Positions 1-7,247 of a stretch of DNA of 64,000 bases are shown here, piece by piece. The stretch's first letter is position 1. Each line of letters opens with the position of its first letter. The notes beneath the pieces are model-generated. The model was given only the letters and a program-made list of their open reading frames with translations. It did no database searches and had not been told where the DNA came from. Location: NCBI GenBank assembly GCA_020850415.1, contig JADZER010000011.1, positions 1 through 64,000 of the forward strand. Reading direction: 5' to 3'. The position numbers and the translations under genes are program-made. This stretch comes from Phycisphaerales bacterium (lineage in GTDB: Bacteria; Planctomycetota; Phycisphaerae; Phycisphaerales; UBA1924).

Positions 1-494
1 AGCATCAGGCTGTCGATCGTCTCCAGGTCCCGCGCCGTGCGCCCCTCCCGCGCCGCGTCCTGCACGATCGCCAGCACCAGGTTCGCATCAAACGGCCGCA
101 GCCCCATCGTCCGCGCCGTCGACACCAGCCGCTGCCGCGCCTCCGGCCGGATCACCGCCGCACGACCACCCTCGACCGCCTCCGACGCCCGCACCGCCAG
201 CACCCACCGCGCGTCGAAGGTCGAGAGCGCCGACGCCGCCTGGTTCTCCGCCGAGACCTCCCACGCCCGGTGCGCCGACCGATCGGCCCGCACCCCCTCC
301 GTTCCCATCCGCTCGGTCCCCACCCGCTCGGTCCCCACCCGCTCCCCCCCCCGGTCCGATCGTGCCGACGAGTCGTCCCCACGCGACGCCCCGCGTGGCG
401 TCTCCGCAACATCCCCCACCAGACGCAGCCGGCCCGGGCCCTCGCCCCCCGCCCTGCGCCCCGCCCCCGCGATGTCATCTCCGGTCCTTCGCAT
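1..494 (-). CDS. Hypothetical protein, C-terminal end beyond window
   Basis: I do not recognise this protein. The frame is open on the minus strand from an ATG at 494 to the left edge (at least 164 residues) with no stop. Residues 1-60 are low-complexity Gly/Arg/Asp and include a repeat of the type VGTER. The part after that looks like ordinary globular protein, with a segment reading TMGLRPFDANLVLAIVQD near the edge, a pattern I associate only loosely with uncharacterised planctomycete proteins. There is no clear ribosome binding site before the ATG, so the true start could be further downstream, for instance the ATG at 308. The C-terminus is missing. Confidence 0.5.
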   Translation of the reverse strand, partial: MRRTGDDIAGAGRRAGGEGPGRLRLVGDVAETPRGASRGDDSSARSDRGGERVGTERVGTERMGTEGVRADRSAHRAWEVSAENQAASALSTFDARWVLAVRASEAVEGGRAAVIRPEARQRLVSTARTMGLRPFDANLVLAIVQDAAREGRTARDLETIDSLM

Positions 495-607
495 CACGAC
501 ATGCTCTCGTGCGAAGCGCGTGCCGGGCAACCGCCGACACACTCTCCACACCCTTTCCGCCCCCGGGCTCTCCCACCCACAAGCGTACACTCGCCCCGGA
601 GCCCCAC

Positions 608-1147
608 ATGCCCCAAATGCCCCACGGCCCCCGCACCAAGATATCGGACCCTGCCGCCCAGCCACCCGCCGAGCTGCTCTCCCCACTCAACCCCGACGAC
701 GCCCGCGCCGCCCTCATCCAGGCCGGCCTCCGCGGCAGGCTCCCCGGCTTCGAGCCCCTCGCCGGCCACACCTTCCGCCTCGACTGCGACGCCATCCCGT
801 TCGACTACGAACTGCTCGGCGAGATCCACCCCGCCGACGCCGGCTCTCGCACCACCCTCCGCGCCCGACGCCGCCCGCTCATGCCCTGGATCTTCGCCGT
901 CACGCTCATCTTCACCGTCTGGCCCGGCGTCTGGCTCACCGACTCGCTGCTCGATGTCTACTGGACCACCTACGCCAACTGGAGCAAGTCCATGCCCTGG
1001 CTCACCTACGCCTGGTACCTCCCCACCACCGCGCTCCCGCTCCCCTGGCTCTGGCGGGGCCTGACCCGCAAGAGCGCCGCCATGGCCGCCGAGTCCTCGC
1101 ACAAGATGACCGACGCCCTCCGCGCAGTCCTCGCCGAGCGGCCCTGA
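608..1147 (+). CDS. Small membrane protein, unknown function
   Basis: This 179-residue protein has two hydrophobic segments, near residues 98-115 (start of the run LMPWIFAVTLIFTVWPGVW) and 135-155, so it is probably an inner-membrane protein with a soluble N-terminal half of about 95 residues. I chose the ATG at 608 because a CGGAG sequence lies 6-10 bases upstream and a TACACT hexamer about 20 bases upstream; the frame is open further back but there it is Pro/Ala/Arg-rich and non-protein-like. The gene converges with the alanine symporter gene and both end at one hairpin. I assign no family. Confidence 0.6.
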   Translation: MPQMPHGPRTKISDPAAQPPAELLSPLNPDDARAALIQAGLRGRLPGFEPLAGHTFRLDCDAIPFDYELLGEIHPADAGSRTTLRARRRPLMPWIFAVTLIFTVWPGVWLTDSLLDVYWTTYANWSKSMPWLTYAWYLPTTALPLPWLWRGLTRKSAAMAAESSHKMTDALRAVLAERP

Positions 1148-1153
1148 CAGCAA

Positions 1154-1180
1154 CAGACCCCGCCACCAGGGCGGGGTCTG
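1154..1180. terminator. Hairpin between convergent genes
   Basis: An 11-bp perfect stem (CAGACCCCGCC and its complement) with a short loop lies just after the stop of the small membrane protein and before the stop of the convergent symporter gene. There is no long T-run on either side, so it may work in both directions or only protect 3' ends. Confidence 0.55.
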
Positions 1181-1217
1181 CGCTCAAAGCTCCAAGGTCC
1201 ACCGGCCCGACGCCGGG

Positions 1218-2957
1218 TCACTCCACATCCGAGCCCTCGATCACCTCCGTGATCGGCGGCGCCTTGTGCGCCACCATCTCACCCCGCTTGTAGCGGCCCA
1301 TGTACTCGTGGTACGCCTTCATCGCCATCGGCCCGAAGATCAGCATGATCGGGATGTTCGCCCACAGCATCACGCCCGTCCCCAGCGTCGAGACCGTGTC
1401 CAGCTCCGCCTCCGTCCGGATGAACTTGGTCGTCGCCAGCACCACCAGCCCGCAGTAGATCAGGCGGTACGGCATCGTCGCCCGAGCGCCGAACAGGTAC
1501 ACCACCCCCTGCTCGCCGTAGTACGACCACGAGATGATCGTCGAGAACGCGAACAGGAACGCCGTCGCCGGCACCACCCAGAGACCCAGCCCCGGCAGCA
1601 CCCGGTCGTACGCCTTCGCCGTCAGCGTCGCCCCCTTGAAGCCGAAGTAGACCCCGTCCCGCACAATCTCCGGCTTGACCTCGAGCCGGATCGGAGAGAA
1701 CGCGGCCACCCAGCCGGTCTCGTCCCCGCCCGAGAGCGTGCCCGCGATCTGGTGGTGATCGCCGCCCGTCGTGGCGTTGGTCCCGCCCTGGACGACCAGG
1801 AACACCTGCGACCCCTGACGCATCTGGTTGCTGGCCTCGTTCTCGTTCATCACCTGCACCGGGGCATCGGCGACCTGCCACACCCCCGCGGAGGTCTCCG
1901 TGATCGCGGGGGCCTGCCCGCCCGCCCATGCCAGCGCCGGATCCCGGTTCCAGGTCCCGCTCAGCAGGATGACCAACGCCGTGACCGTGCACACGCAGAT
2001 CGTGTCCACGAACGGCTCGAGACCCGCCACGACGCCCTCACGCACAGGCTCGTCGGTCTTCGCCGCGGAGTGCGCGATCGGCGCCGACCCCTGGCCCGCC
2101 TCGTTGGAGAACAGCGCCCTCTGCATGCCCTTGAGGAAACCGAAGCCCGCGGCACCGCCGATGAACGCCCCCGCCGCCTCGGACGGCGCGAACGCCTCAC
2201 GGAAGATCAGCGCGAACAGCGACGGGATCTGGCCCAGGTTCGTGGCGATCACATACAGCCCCGCCAGCAGGTACATCGCGCACATGAACGGCACGATGCG
2301 ACCCGCCACATCCCCGATCCGCTTGATCCCCCCCACGATCACGATCCCCACCCCCACCGCCAGCACGATCCCCGTCACGATCTGCGGGATGCCGAAGTAG
2401 GTGAAGCCAAGGTCCGCCACATTCCACGCCTGGAACATGTTGCCGCCAGTCACGCACGACACGATCAGCGTCAGGCAGAACACCCCGCCCACGACCGCGC
2501 CCAGCGGGGCCAGCGCCGGGTTCAGCTTCGCGAACCCCTTCTTGCACACCCACATCGCCCCGCCGTGCGGGTTGTCCGGATCGTCCGTGTTGCGGAACAG
2601 CATCGCCTGCGTGACCTCGGTCATCTTCAGCGCCATGCCCACGAACCCGGTCACCCACATCCAGAACACCGCACCCGGACCGCCGACCGAGATCGCGATC
2701 GCCACGCCCGCGATGTTCCCCAGACCCACCGTCGCCGACAACGCCGTCGACAGCGCCTGGAAGTGGTTGATCGCCCCGGGGTCGTTCTTGTCGTCGTACT
2801 TGCCACGGATCACCGCCGTCCCGTGCGTCAACGCCCGGAACTGCCCGATGCCGGACCACACCGTGAACAGAATCCCCACCCCCAGCAGGAAGTACAGCAC
2901 ATAGTCGTGCCACAGGACGCCGTTGATCCGATTGAGCATGTCCATCAGGGCTTGCAT
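1218..2957 (-). CDS. AGCS-family alanine/glycine:sodium symporter
   Basis: This is an inner-membrane symporter of the AGCS family, which takes up alanine or glycine with sodium. The family core is clear: an N-terminal helix followed by the ALSTALSATVGLGNIAG segment and the GGPGAVFWMW segment, with further helices to the end. The ATG at 2957 is the start because AAGGAG sits 6-11 bases upstream; the longer frame would overlap the divergent gene. Length is 579 residues against roughly 450-480 usual for the family. The extra length is a hydrophilic insertion at about residues 337-455, between two helices, with the character of an extracytoplasmic domain. Substrate specificity cannot be read from sequence. 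Confidence 0.9.
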   Translation of the reverse strand: MQALMDMLNRINGVLWHDYVLYFLLGVGILFTVWSGIGQFRALTHGTAVIRGKYDDKNDPGAINHFQALSTALSATVGLGNIAGVAIAISVGGPGAVFWMWVTGFVGMALKMTEVTQAMLFRNTDDPDNPHGGAMWVCKKGFAKLNPALAPLGAVVGGVFCLTLIVSCVTGGNMFQAWNVADLGFTYFGIPQIVTGIVLAVGVGIVIVGGIKRIGDVAGRIVPFMCAMYLLAGLYVIATNLGQIPSLFALIFREAFAPSEAAGAFIGGAAGFGFLKGMQRALFSNEAGQGSAPIAHSAAKTDEPVREGVVAGLEPFVDTICVCTVTALVILLSGTWNRDPALAWAGGQAPAITETSAGVWQVADAPVQVMNENEASNQMRQGSQVFLVVQGGTNATTGGDHHQIAGTLSGGDETGWVAAFSPIRLEVKPEIVRDGVYFGFKGATLTAKAYDRVLPGLGLWVVPATAFLFAFSTIISWSYYGEQGVVYLFGARATMPYRLIYCGLVVLATTKFIRTEAELDTVSTLGTGVMLWANIPIMLIFGPMAMKAYHEYMGRYKRGEMVAHKAPPITEVIEGSDVE

Positions 2958-3072
2958 GCGGGCTCCTTGCTGCGGGCGACGCCCGATGAGGGCCGTCGGA
3001 GGTACTCGATGGTGGCGAAACAGGACCAGCCGCCGCCCCCGGGCACGCAACCCGGGCGCGTCGCGGCCACTG

Positions 3073-3078
3073 TACCAT
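3073..3078 (+). promoter_or_regulatory. TACCAT, candidate -10 of leaderless mRNA
   Basis: TACCAT lies 6 bases before the ATG at 3085, which has no Shine-Dalgarno sequence. Transcription starting 6-7 bases after the hexamer would begin at or next to the start codon. Confidence 0.45.
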
Positions 3079-3084
3079 TTCTTC

Positions 3085-3801
3085 ATGCCCTGGGAGTTCG
3101 GCAGCATCATCGCGGGACTCGCCGCCGGCCTCAGAACCGCCGAGGCCGAACTGGCCCACGAGCAGGCCGTCCACGGCCTCGACGCCCTCGACGAGGTCCA
3201 GCTCCACCCGCTCCTCGCCGCCGGACTCCGATCCGCCGACCTCGCCTGCTTCCGCGAGACCCCCTACCCCGGACCGCCCAGGCACCTCCCCCGCGAGAGC
3301 GAACGCCCCCGCTGCGACCTGGTCGTCGCCCCGTCCGACACGCTTGCCATCGCGGATATCGTCAGGCAGGGCAAGGAGTTACGACGAGCCCAGGGCACCC
3401 TCTTCGCCGCCCTCGCCACCGAGCTCCACGCCCCACCCCACGCCTCGATCGCCCCCGAGGACGCCCTCTGGATCGAGGTCAAGACCATCGGCCAGCACAC
3501 CACCACAGACGGCGTCGCCGGACCCAACCGCAGCTACGCCTCGCAGTTCAACGCCTGCCTGGCCGACATCCGCAAGCTCGCCAACGCCCGCGCCGTCCAG
3601 CACGCCGCCCTCGCCCTGGTCCTCTTCAACGAATCCCCCGCCGTCGCCGAGCACGACCTGACCGCCCTCATGCACAAGTGCCTCGACCGATCCCTCCCCG
3701 TCGCCGACCTCTGGCGCGAATCGCTCCCCATCACCGACCGCATCGGCAACTCCACCTGCACCATCGGCCTCGTCCGCGTCAGACCCGCCCCGCAGCCCTA
3801 A
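3085..3801 (+). CDS. Hypothetical protein, possible PD-(D/E)XK fold
   Basis: No family was recognised for this 238-residue protein. The central part holds CDLVVAP (around residue 77) and, about 55 residues later, LWIEVKTIGQ. An Asp in one beta strand followed by an E-x-K in the next is the layout of PD-(D/E)XK nuclease-like enzymes, but the spacing is long and I cannot confirm the fold. The N-terminal third looks helical (GSIIAGLAAGLRTAEAEL). The ATG at 3085 was chosen because the coding pattern begins there and a TACCAT hexamer lies 6 bases upstream; the frame upstream overlaps the divergent symporter gene. The 3' end overlaps the end of lpxB by 4 bases. Confidence 0.55.
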   Translation: MPWEFGSIIAGLAAGLRTAEAELAHEQAVHGLDALDEVQLHPLLAAGLRSADLACFRETPYPGPPRHLPRESERPRCDLVVAPSDTLAIADIVRQGKELRRAQGTLFAALATELHAPPHASIAPEDALWIEVKTIGQHTTTDGVAGPNRSYASQFNACLADIRKLANARAVQHAALALVLFNESPAVAEHDLTALMHKCLDRSLPVADLWRESLPITDRIGNSTCTIGLVRVRPAPQP

Positions 3802-5018
3802 GCCGCCCCGGCCCCCACCACCCCAGGCGCCAGCCCCAGCTTCACCAGGATCGCCTCCGCCGCCTCCACACCCGCGTGGTGCCCCGTGAACTGCTCCACG
3901 ATCCGCCCCAGCTCCCCACGCTGACGCGACGCGATCTCCGGAGAATCGATCAGCCGCTGCGCCTCCTCCACGATCGCCTCATGCCCCGCGAAGTGCGGCA
4001 CGAACTCCGGCACCACCTCCCGACCCGCAACCAGATTCGGCAGGGTCAGGAACTCCGTCGACAACACCCACTTCGCCAGCAGCAGATACAGCAGCGGGCT
4101 CGACTTGTACACGATGATCATCGGCCGACGCTGACGGGCGATCTGCAGCGTCACAGTCCCGCTCACCACCAACGCCAGCTCCGACCAGTACACCACCGAG
4201 TCCGTCGCCCCCACCGCAACCGTCAGCGACTCAGGCCACCCCCCCGTCTTCTCCGCGTACCCCCGGACACGATCCGCCACCGCCGGCGTCGTCGCCGCCA
4301 CCATCCCCGCAACCCCCGGCCGCGTCCGCACCAACGCCCGGTACGCCCCGAGCAGCAGCGGCCAGTTCTTCGCGATCTCCCCCGGCCGCGACCCGGGAAG
4401 CAGCGCGATCCGAGGCGACCCCTGCGGGTACCCCTCCGCCGCACGCACCACCGCCTCCTGCGGCACGGCCCGGTCGAACAACGGGTGACCCACGAACGAC
4501 GCCGTGATCCCCCGCTCCCGGAACCACGCCTCCTCGAACGGCAACAGACACAGCAGCCCGTCGGTCAGCTTCCGCAGCTTCCGGATCCGCCAGCCCCCCC
4601 ACGCCCAGATCTGCGGCGCCACCAGGTGCAGGATCCCAAGCCTCGCCCCCCGCGTGATCCGGCAGATCGGGAAGTTCGCCGCCGGAGAGTCCACCGGCAC
4701 ATGCAGACGCACCCCCGGGTTCGCCCGGACCCACTCCCGCACCCGCACGTTGATCCGGTTGTGCTCCAGGATCTTCCCGATCCCCGGCAGCCCCATCACC
4801 GCGTCCTCACCCGTCCGCTCGATGATCGTCGCCCCCGCCGCCTCCATCGCCGGCCCACCCCATGCGAACACCGGCAATCCCGGGTACCGACGCTTCAGCT
4901 CCGAGATTACCACCGCCGCGTGCTCGTCGCCGCTCGGCTCGAACGCCGTGAACAACACCCCCGGCAGCGGCTCGCTGCGCTTGGCTCCGGCGGGGTTGGC
5001 GGCATCGGCCAGCGGCAT
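3798..5018 (-). CDS. lpxB: Lipid-A-disaccharide synthase
   Basis: LpxB joins UDP-2,3-diacylglucosamine and 2,3-diacylglucosamine 1-phosphate to give the lipid A disaccharide at the inner face of the inner membrane. The 406 residues cover the whole family: FTAFEPSGDEHAA at the start (the family's nearly invariant GExSGD region, here with P), the GLPGIGKILEH segment, VAPQIWAWGGWRIRKL, LPFEEAWF and VGHPLFD, and the C-terminal LLPGSRPGEIAKNWPL donor-binding segment. It stands alone between a convergent unknown gene and a divergent PHP gene. No clear ribosome binding site precedes the ATG at 5018. Together with kdsA it suggests that this organism makes a lipid A/KDO outer membrane. Confidence 0.93.
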   Translation of the reverse strand: MPLADAANPAGAKRSEPLPGVLFTAFEPSGDEHAAVVISELKRRYPGLPVFAWGGPAMEAAGATIIERTGEDAVMGLPGIGKILEHNRINVRVREWVRANPGVRLHVPVDSPAANFPICRITRGARLGILHLVAPQIWAWGGWRIRKLRKLTDGLLCLLPFEEAWFRERGITASFVGHPLFDRAVPQEAVVRAAEGYPQGSPRIALLPGSRPGEIAKNWPLLLGAYRALVRTRPGVAGMVAATTPAVADRVRGYAEKTGGWPESLTVAVGATDSVVYWSELALVVSGTVTLQIARQRRPMIIVYKSSPLLYLLLAKWVLSTEFLTLPNLVAGREVVPEFVPHFAGHEAIVEEAQRLIDSPEIASRQRGELGRIVEQFTGHHAGVEAAEAILVKLGLAPGVVGAGAA

Positions 5019-5153
5019 GGGGCTGGACTCAACCCCGCGCCCGCCCCGATGTCAACCCGCCCCGCCCCGTTTGCCCCTCCCCCGCGCCCCGGACCCACCC
5101 GATCCTTGCCAGACCCGAACACTCCAGCCCCGATCCTCCCCCGCGCCGCCTGC

Positions 5154-5159
5154 TAGGGT
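5154..5159 (+). promoter_or_regulatory. TAGGGT, candidate -10 of leaderless mRNA
   Basis: TAGGGT is separated by 7 bases from the ATG at 5167, which has no ribosome binding site. No convincing -35 is seen. Confidence 0.45.
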
Positions 5160-5166
5160 CTCAGTC

Positions 5167-6456
5167 ATGATGACACAGCTCACCCCGCTCGCCCTCCTGA
5201 CGCTCCTCGCCCCCGTCGCCCTCGGCCAGCCCGGACCCGCCGACCCCGAGCCCCGCTGGTGGAAGGGCAACCTCCACACCCACTCCCTCTGGTCCGACGG
5301 CGACGACTTCCCCGAGATGATCGCCCTCTGGTACGCCGACAACGGCTACAACTTCCTCGCCCTCTCCGACCACAACACCCTCAGCCAGGGCCAACGCTGG
5401 ATGCCACTGGCCGACATCGACAACCGCTCCCGGGCCGCCGCCTTCCCCAAATACCTCGAACGCTTCGGCGACGACTGGGTCCAGACCCGCACCGAGAACG
5501 ACACCACCCAGGTCCGCCTCAAGCCCTTCGACGAGTACCGACCCTTCGTCGAGCAGCCCGGCCGCTTCCTCCTCATCCAGGCCGAAGAGATCACCGGCGC
5601 CTTCGAGCGCCGCCCCATCCACATCAACGCCACCAACCTCGCCGAGGTCATCCCCCCCCAGACCGGCGAGACCGCCGAAGCCACCATCCGCGCCGTCCTC
5701 CGAGAGGTGAACGCCCAGGCCGCCAAGCACGGACGCGAAGTCCTCCCCCACCTCAACCACCCCAACTTCGGCTGGGGTGTCACCGCCGAAGACCTCGCCC
5801 CGGTCCTCGAGGAGCAGTTCTTCGAGGTTTTCAACGGCCACACCGGCGTCAACAACAACGGCGACCAGACACACGCCTCCACCGAGCGCATCTGGGACAT
5901 CATCAACACCATCCGCATCACCCGATTCGACGCCCCGCCCATCTTCGGCATCGCCACCGACGACGGCCACAGCTACCACGGGCAGTCCCCCGTCTCCATC
6001 CCCGGCCGCGGCTGGGTCATGGTCCACGCCCGCCGCCTCACCCCCGAGACCGTCATCCTCGCCATGAAGGCCGGCGACTTCTACGCCTCCACCGGCGTCA
6101 CGCTCGACGCCGTCGAGTTCGACGCCGCCGACAACACCCTCACCGTCCGCATCCATCCCGAGCCCGGCGAGTCCTACACCACCCGCTTCATCGGCACGCC
6201 CCGCGACGCCGACCTCACCGCCACCCCCGTGACCGACGAAGCCGGCAACCCGCTCCCGGTCACCGGCCTCTACTCCCCGGAAATCGGCCAGGTCCTGGCC
6301 GAGTCCGAGGGCGTCACCGCCGTCTACACCTTCACCGGCGACGAGCTCTATGTCCGCGCCGTCATCGAGAGCAGCGCCCCACCGGAGCGCCCCACCAAAG
6401 AGAGCCTCCTCAAACGCGCCTGGACGCAACCGATCCGCCCCGCCCCCGCGGGCTAA
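5167..6456 (+). CDS. Secreted PHP-fold metal-dependent hydrolase
   Basis: This is a 429-residue protein with an N-terminal signal peptide (LTPLALLTLLAPVALG, cleavage probably after the Gly-Gln region near residue 20) followed by a PHP (polymerase and histidinol phosphatase) domain. The metal-binding motifs NLHTHSLWSDG (about residue 35) and LSDHNTL (about residue 65) are visible, with LPHLNHPN and GIATDDGHSY further on as later metal-site strands. PHP enzymes cleave phosphoester bonds; an exported member could take phosphate or phosphodiesters outside the cytoplasm, but the substrate is unknown. The ATG at 5167 is preferred over the following Met codons because of the TAGGGT hexamer 7 bases upstream. 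It is followed by a candidate small RNA. Confidence 0.82.
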   Translation: MMTQLTPLALLTLLAPVALGQPGPADPEPRWWKGNLHTHSLWSDGDDFPEMIALWYADNGYNFLALSDHNTLSQGQRWMPLADIDNRSRAAAFPKYLERFGDDWVQTRTENDTTQVRLKPFDEYRPFVEQPGRFLLIQAEEITGAFERRPIHINATNLAEVIPPQTGETAEATIRAVLREVNAQAAKHGREVLPHLNHPNFGWGVTAEDLAPVLEEQFFEVFNGHTGVNNNGDQTHASTERIWDIINTIRITRFDAPPIFGIATDDGHSYHGQSPVSIPGRGWVMVHARRLTPETVILAMKAGDFYASTGVTLDAVEFDAADNTLTVRIHPEPGESYTTRFIGTPRDADLTATPVTDEAGNPLPVTGLYSPEIGQVLAESEGVTAVYTFTGDELYVRAVIESSAPPERPTKESLLKRAWTQPIRPAPAG

Positions 6457-6561
6457 CCGCCGGCCCTCGCAGCGCAGCCTCCAAATTACCTGGATTCACA
6501 TCCGCCCACGCCCGCTCGCAAAAACAACCGAAAAAACACGCTCCTTCGGCCTCTCACCCCG

Positions 6562-6590
6562 TTGCAACGGAGTCCGCGGGGTGGTAATCT
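6562..6590 (+). promoter_or_regulatory. Sigma-70-type promoter of candidate RNA
   Basis: TTGCAA (6562-6567) and TAATCT (6585-6590) are 17 bases apart, and TG one base before the -10 gives it an extended form. Predicted start is near 6597, with no open reading frame following. Confidence 0.5.
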
Positions 6591-6596
6591 GCCTTC

Positions 6597-6798
6597 GAAG
6601 CCGGTGGGGTTCAAACAGGCTGTGACGCGACCCCACTCCCGACTTCTTTGCCGGGCACGGACACGCACGATGTGTGCACCGAGCCTGCTCCATCCGCGGC
6701 AGGGCGATATACCCCTCCCCCGGCCGCCGCGTTGTTGCTTTGGTGAGCGCCCGGAGGAAGCGCTCATCGAATCACACGCGGCGGCCGGTTCCTTTTTC
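6597..6798 (+). ncRNA. Candidate structured non-coding RNA, about 200 nt
   Basis: The 350-bp gap between the PHP gene and yraN holds a promoter-like pair and then a chain of stem-loops. GTGGGGT (6604-6610) pairs with ACCCCAC (6630-6636). GGGCACGG near 6653-6660 pairs, with one A.A mismatch, with CCGAGCC at 6679-6685. A 13-bp perfect stem (6720-6732 with 6776-6788) encloses an inner 7-bp hairpin (TGAGCGC 6744-6750 with GCGCTCA 6760-6766). The outer stem runs straight into TTCCTTTTT (6789-6797), as expected of an intrinsic terminator. The block has its own promoter, dense pairing and a terminator, and no coding sense on either strand. Its size suits a regulatory or housekeeping RNA such as 6S, but I cannot match it to a family. 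Confidence 0.5.
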
Positions 6799-6809
6799 GC
6801 CCCACCCCC

Positions 6810-7247
6810 TCACCGAAGCAGCCCGTCCCCACCCACCGCGTTCACATAGTGCCGCACTCGCCGCTCCCCACCGACAAACTCCACCGTCACCACATCGATC
6901 CGCACCGCCCGCCCCGCGAACCGCGGCAGGCGCGCCAGCGATCGCGCCGTCGACACCAGCCGACGACGCTTCGACGCATCGATCGCCGCCGTCGGCGACA
7001 CGCCCGACCCGTCCGCCGGCTGCACCCGCGTCTTCACCTCGACCAGCACCACCGCGCCCCCCGCGCGGTCGATGCACACCAGGTCCGCCTCCCCACCCGG
7101 CGTCCGCAGGTTCCTCGCCACCACGCGGCAGCCCGCGCGACGCATCACCCGCGCCGCCTCACGCTCGCCACGCCGACCAAGCTCCAGGTGCGCCGCCCCC
7201 CCGCCGCCCAACCGCCGCGCAAGCCACCCGCGCAGCACCCCCGCCAT
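6810..7247 (-). CDS. yraN: YraN/UPF0102 family nuclease-like protein
   Basis: YraN proteins are small cytoplasmic proteins with a Holliday-junction-resolvase-like, PD-(D/E)XK fold; their cellular role is not settled. In this 145-residue protein the family signature is plain: LGRRGEREAARVMRRAG, then VVARNLRTPGGEADLVC (the E-x-D strand), then VVLVEVKTR (the E-x-K strand), and a DASKRRRLVSTARS helix. The ATG at 7247 overlaps the TGA of the upstream lipoprotein gene by one base, so the two are probably translationally coupled. A longer start at 7274 is possible but would lie inside the upstream gene. Confidence 0.88.
   Translation of the reverse strand: MAGVLRGWLARRLGGGGAAHLELGRRGEREAARVMRRAGCRVVARNLRTPGGEADLVCIDRAGGAVVLVEVKTRVQPADGSGVSPTAAIDASKRRRLVSTARSLARLPRFAGRAVRIDVVTVEFVGGERRVRHYVNAVGGDGLLR

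Noticed and set aside
1266-5156. Very long plus-strand open frame of almost 1300 codons.
   Set aside because: It is Arg/His/Pro-rich and lies antisense to the symporter and lpxB genes; open frames opposite GC-rich genes are expected.
6600-6640. A tRNA or tmRNA (GGGGTTCAAACAGG resembles a T-loop).
   Set aside because: No acceptor stem, no anticodon arm and no CCA-proximal pairing fit; the segment pairs better as a simple 7-bp stem.
6740-6770. Signal recognition particle RNA (GGTGAGCGCCCGGAGGAAGC looks a little like the SRP domain IV loop).
   Set aside because: The symmetric internal-loop bases and the GGAA-type tetraloop with its closing stem are not reproduced, and the flanking bases form a plain 7-bp hairpin instead. 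Kept only as an unassigned RNA.
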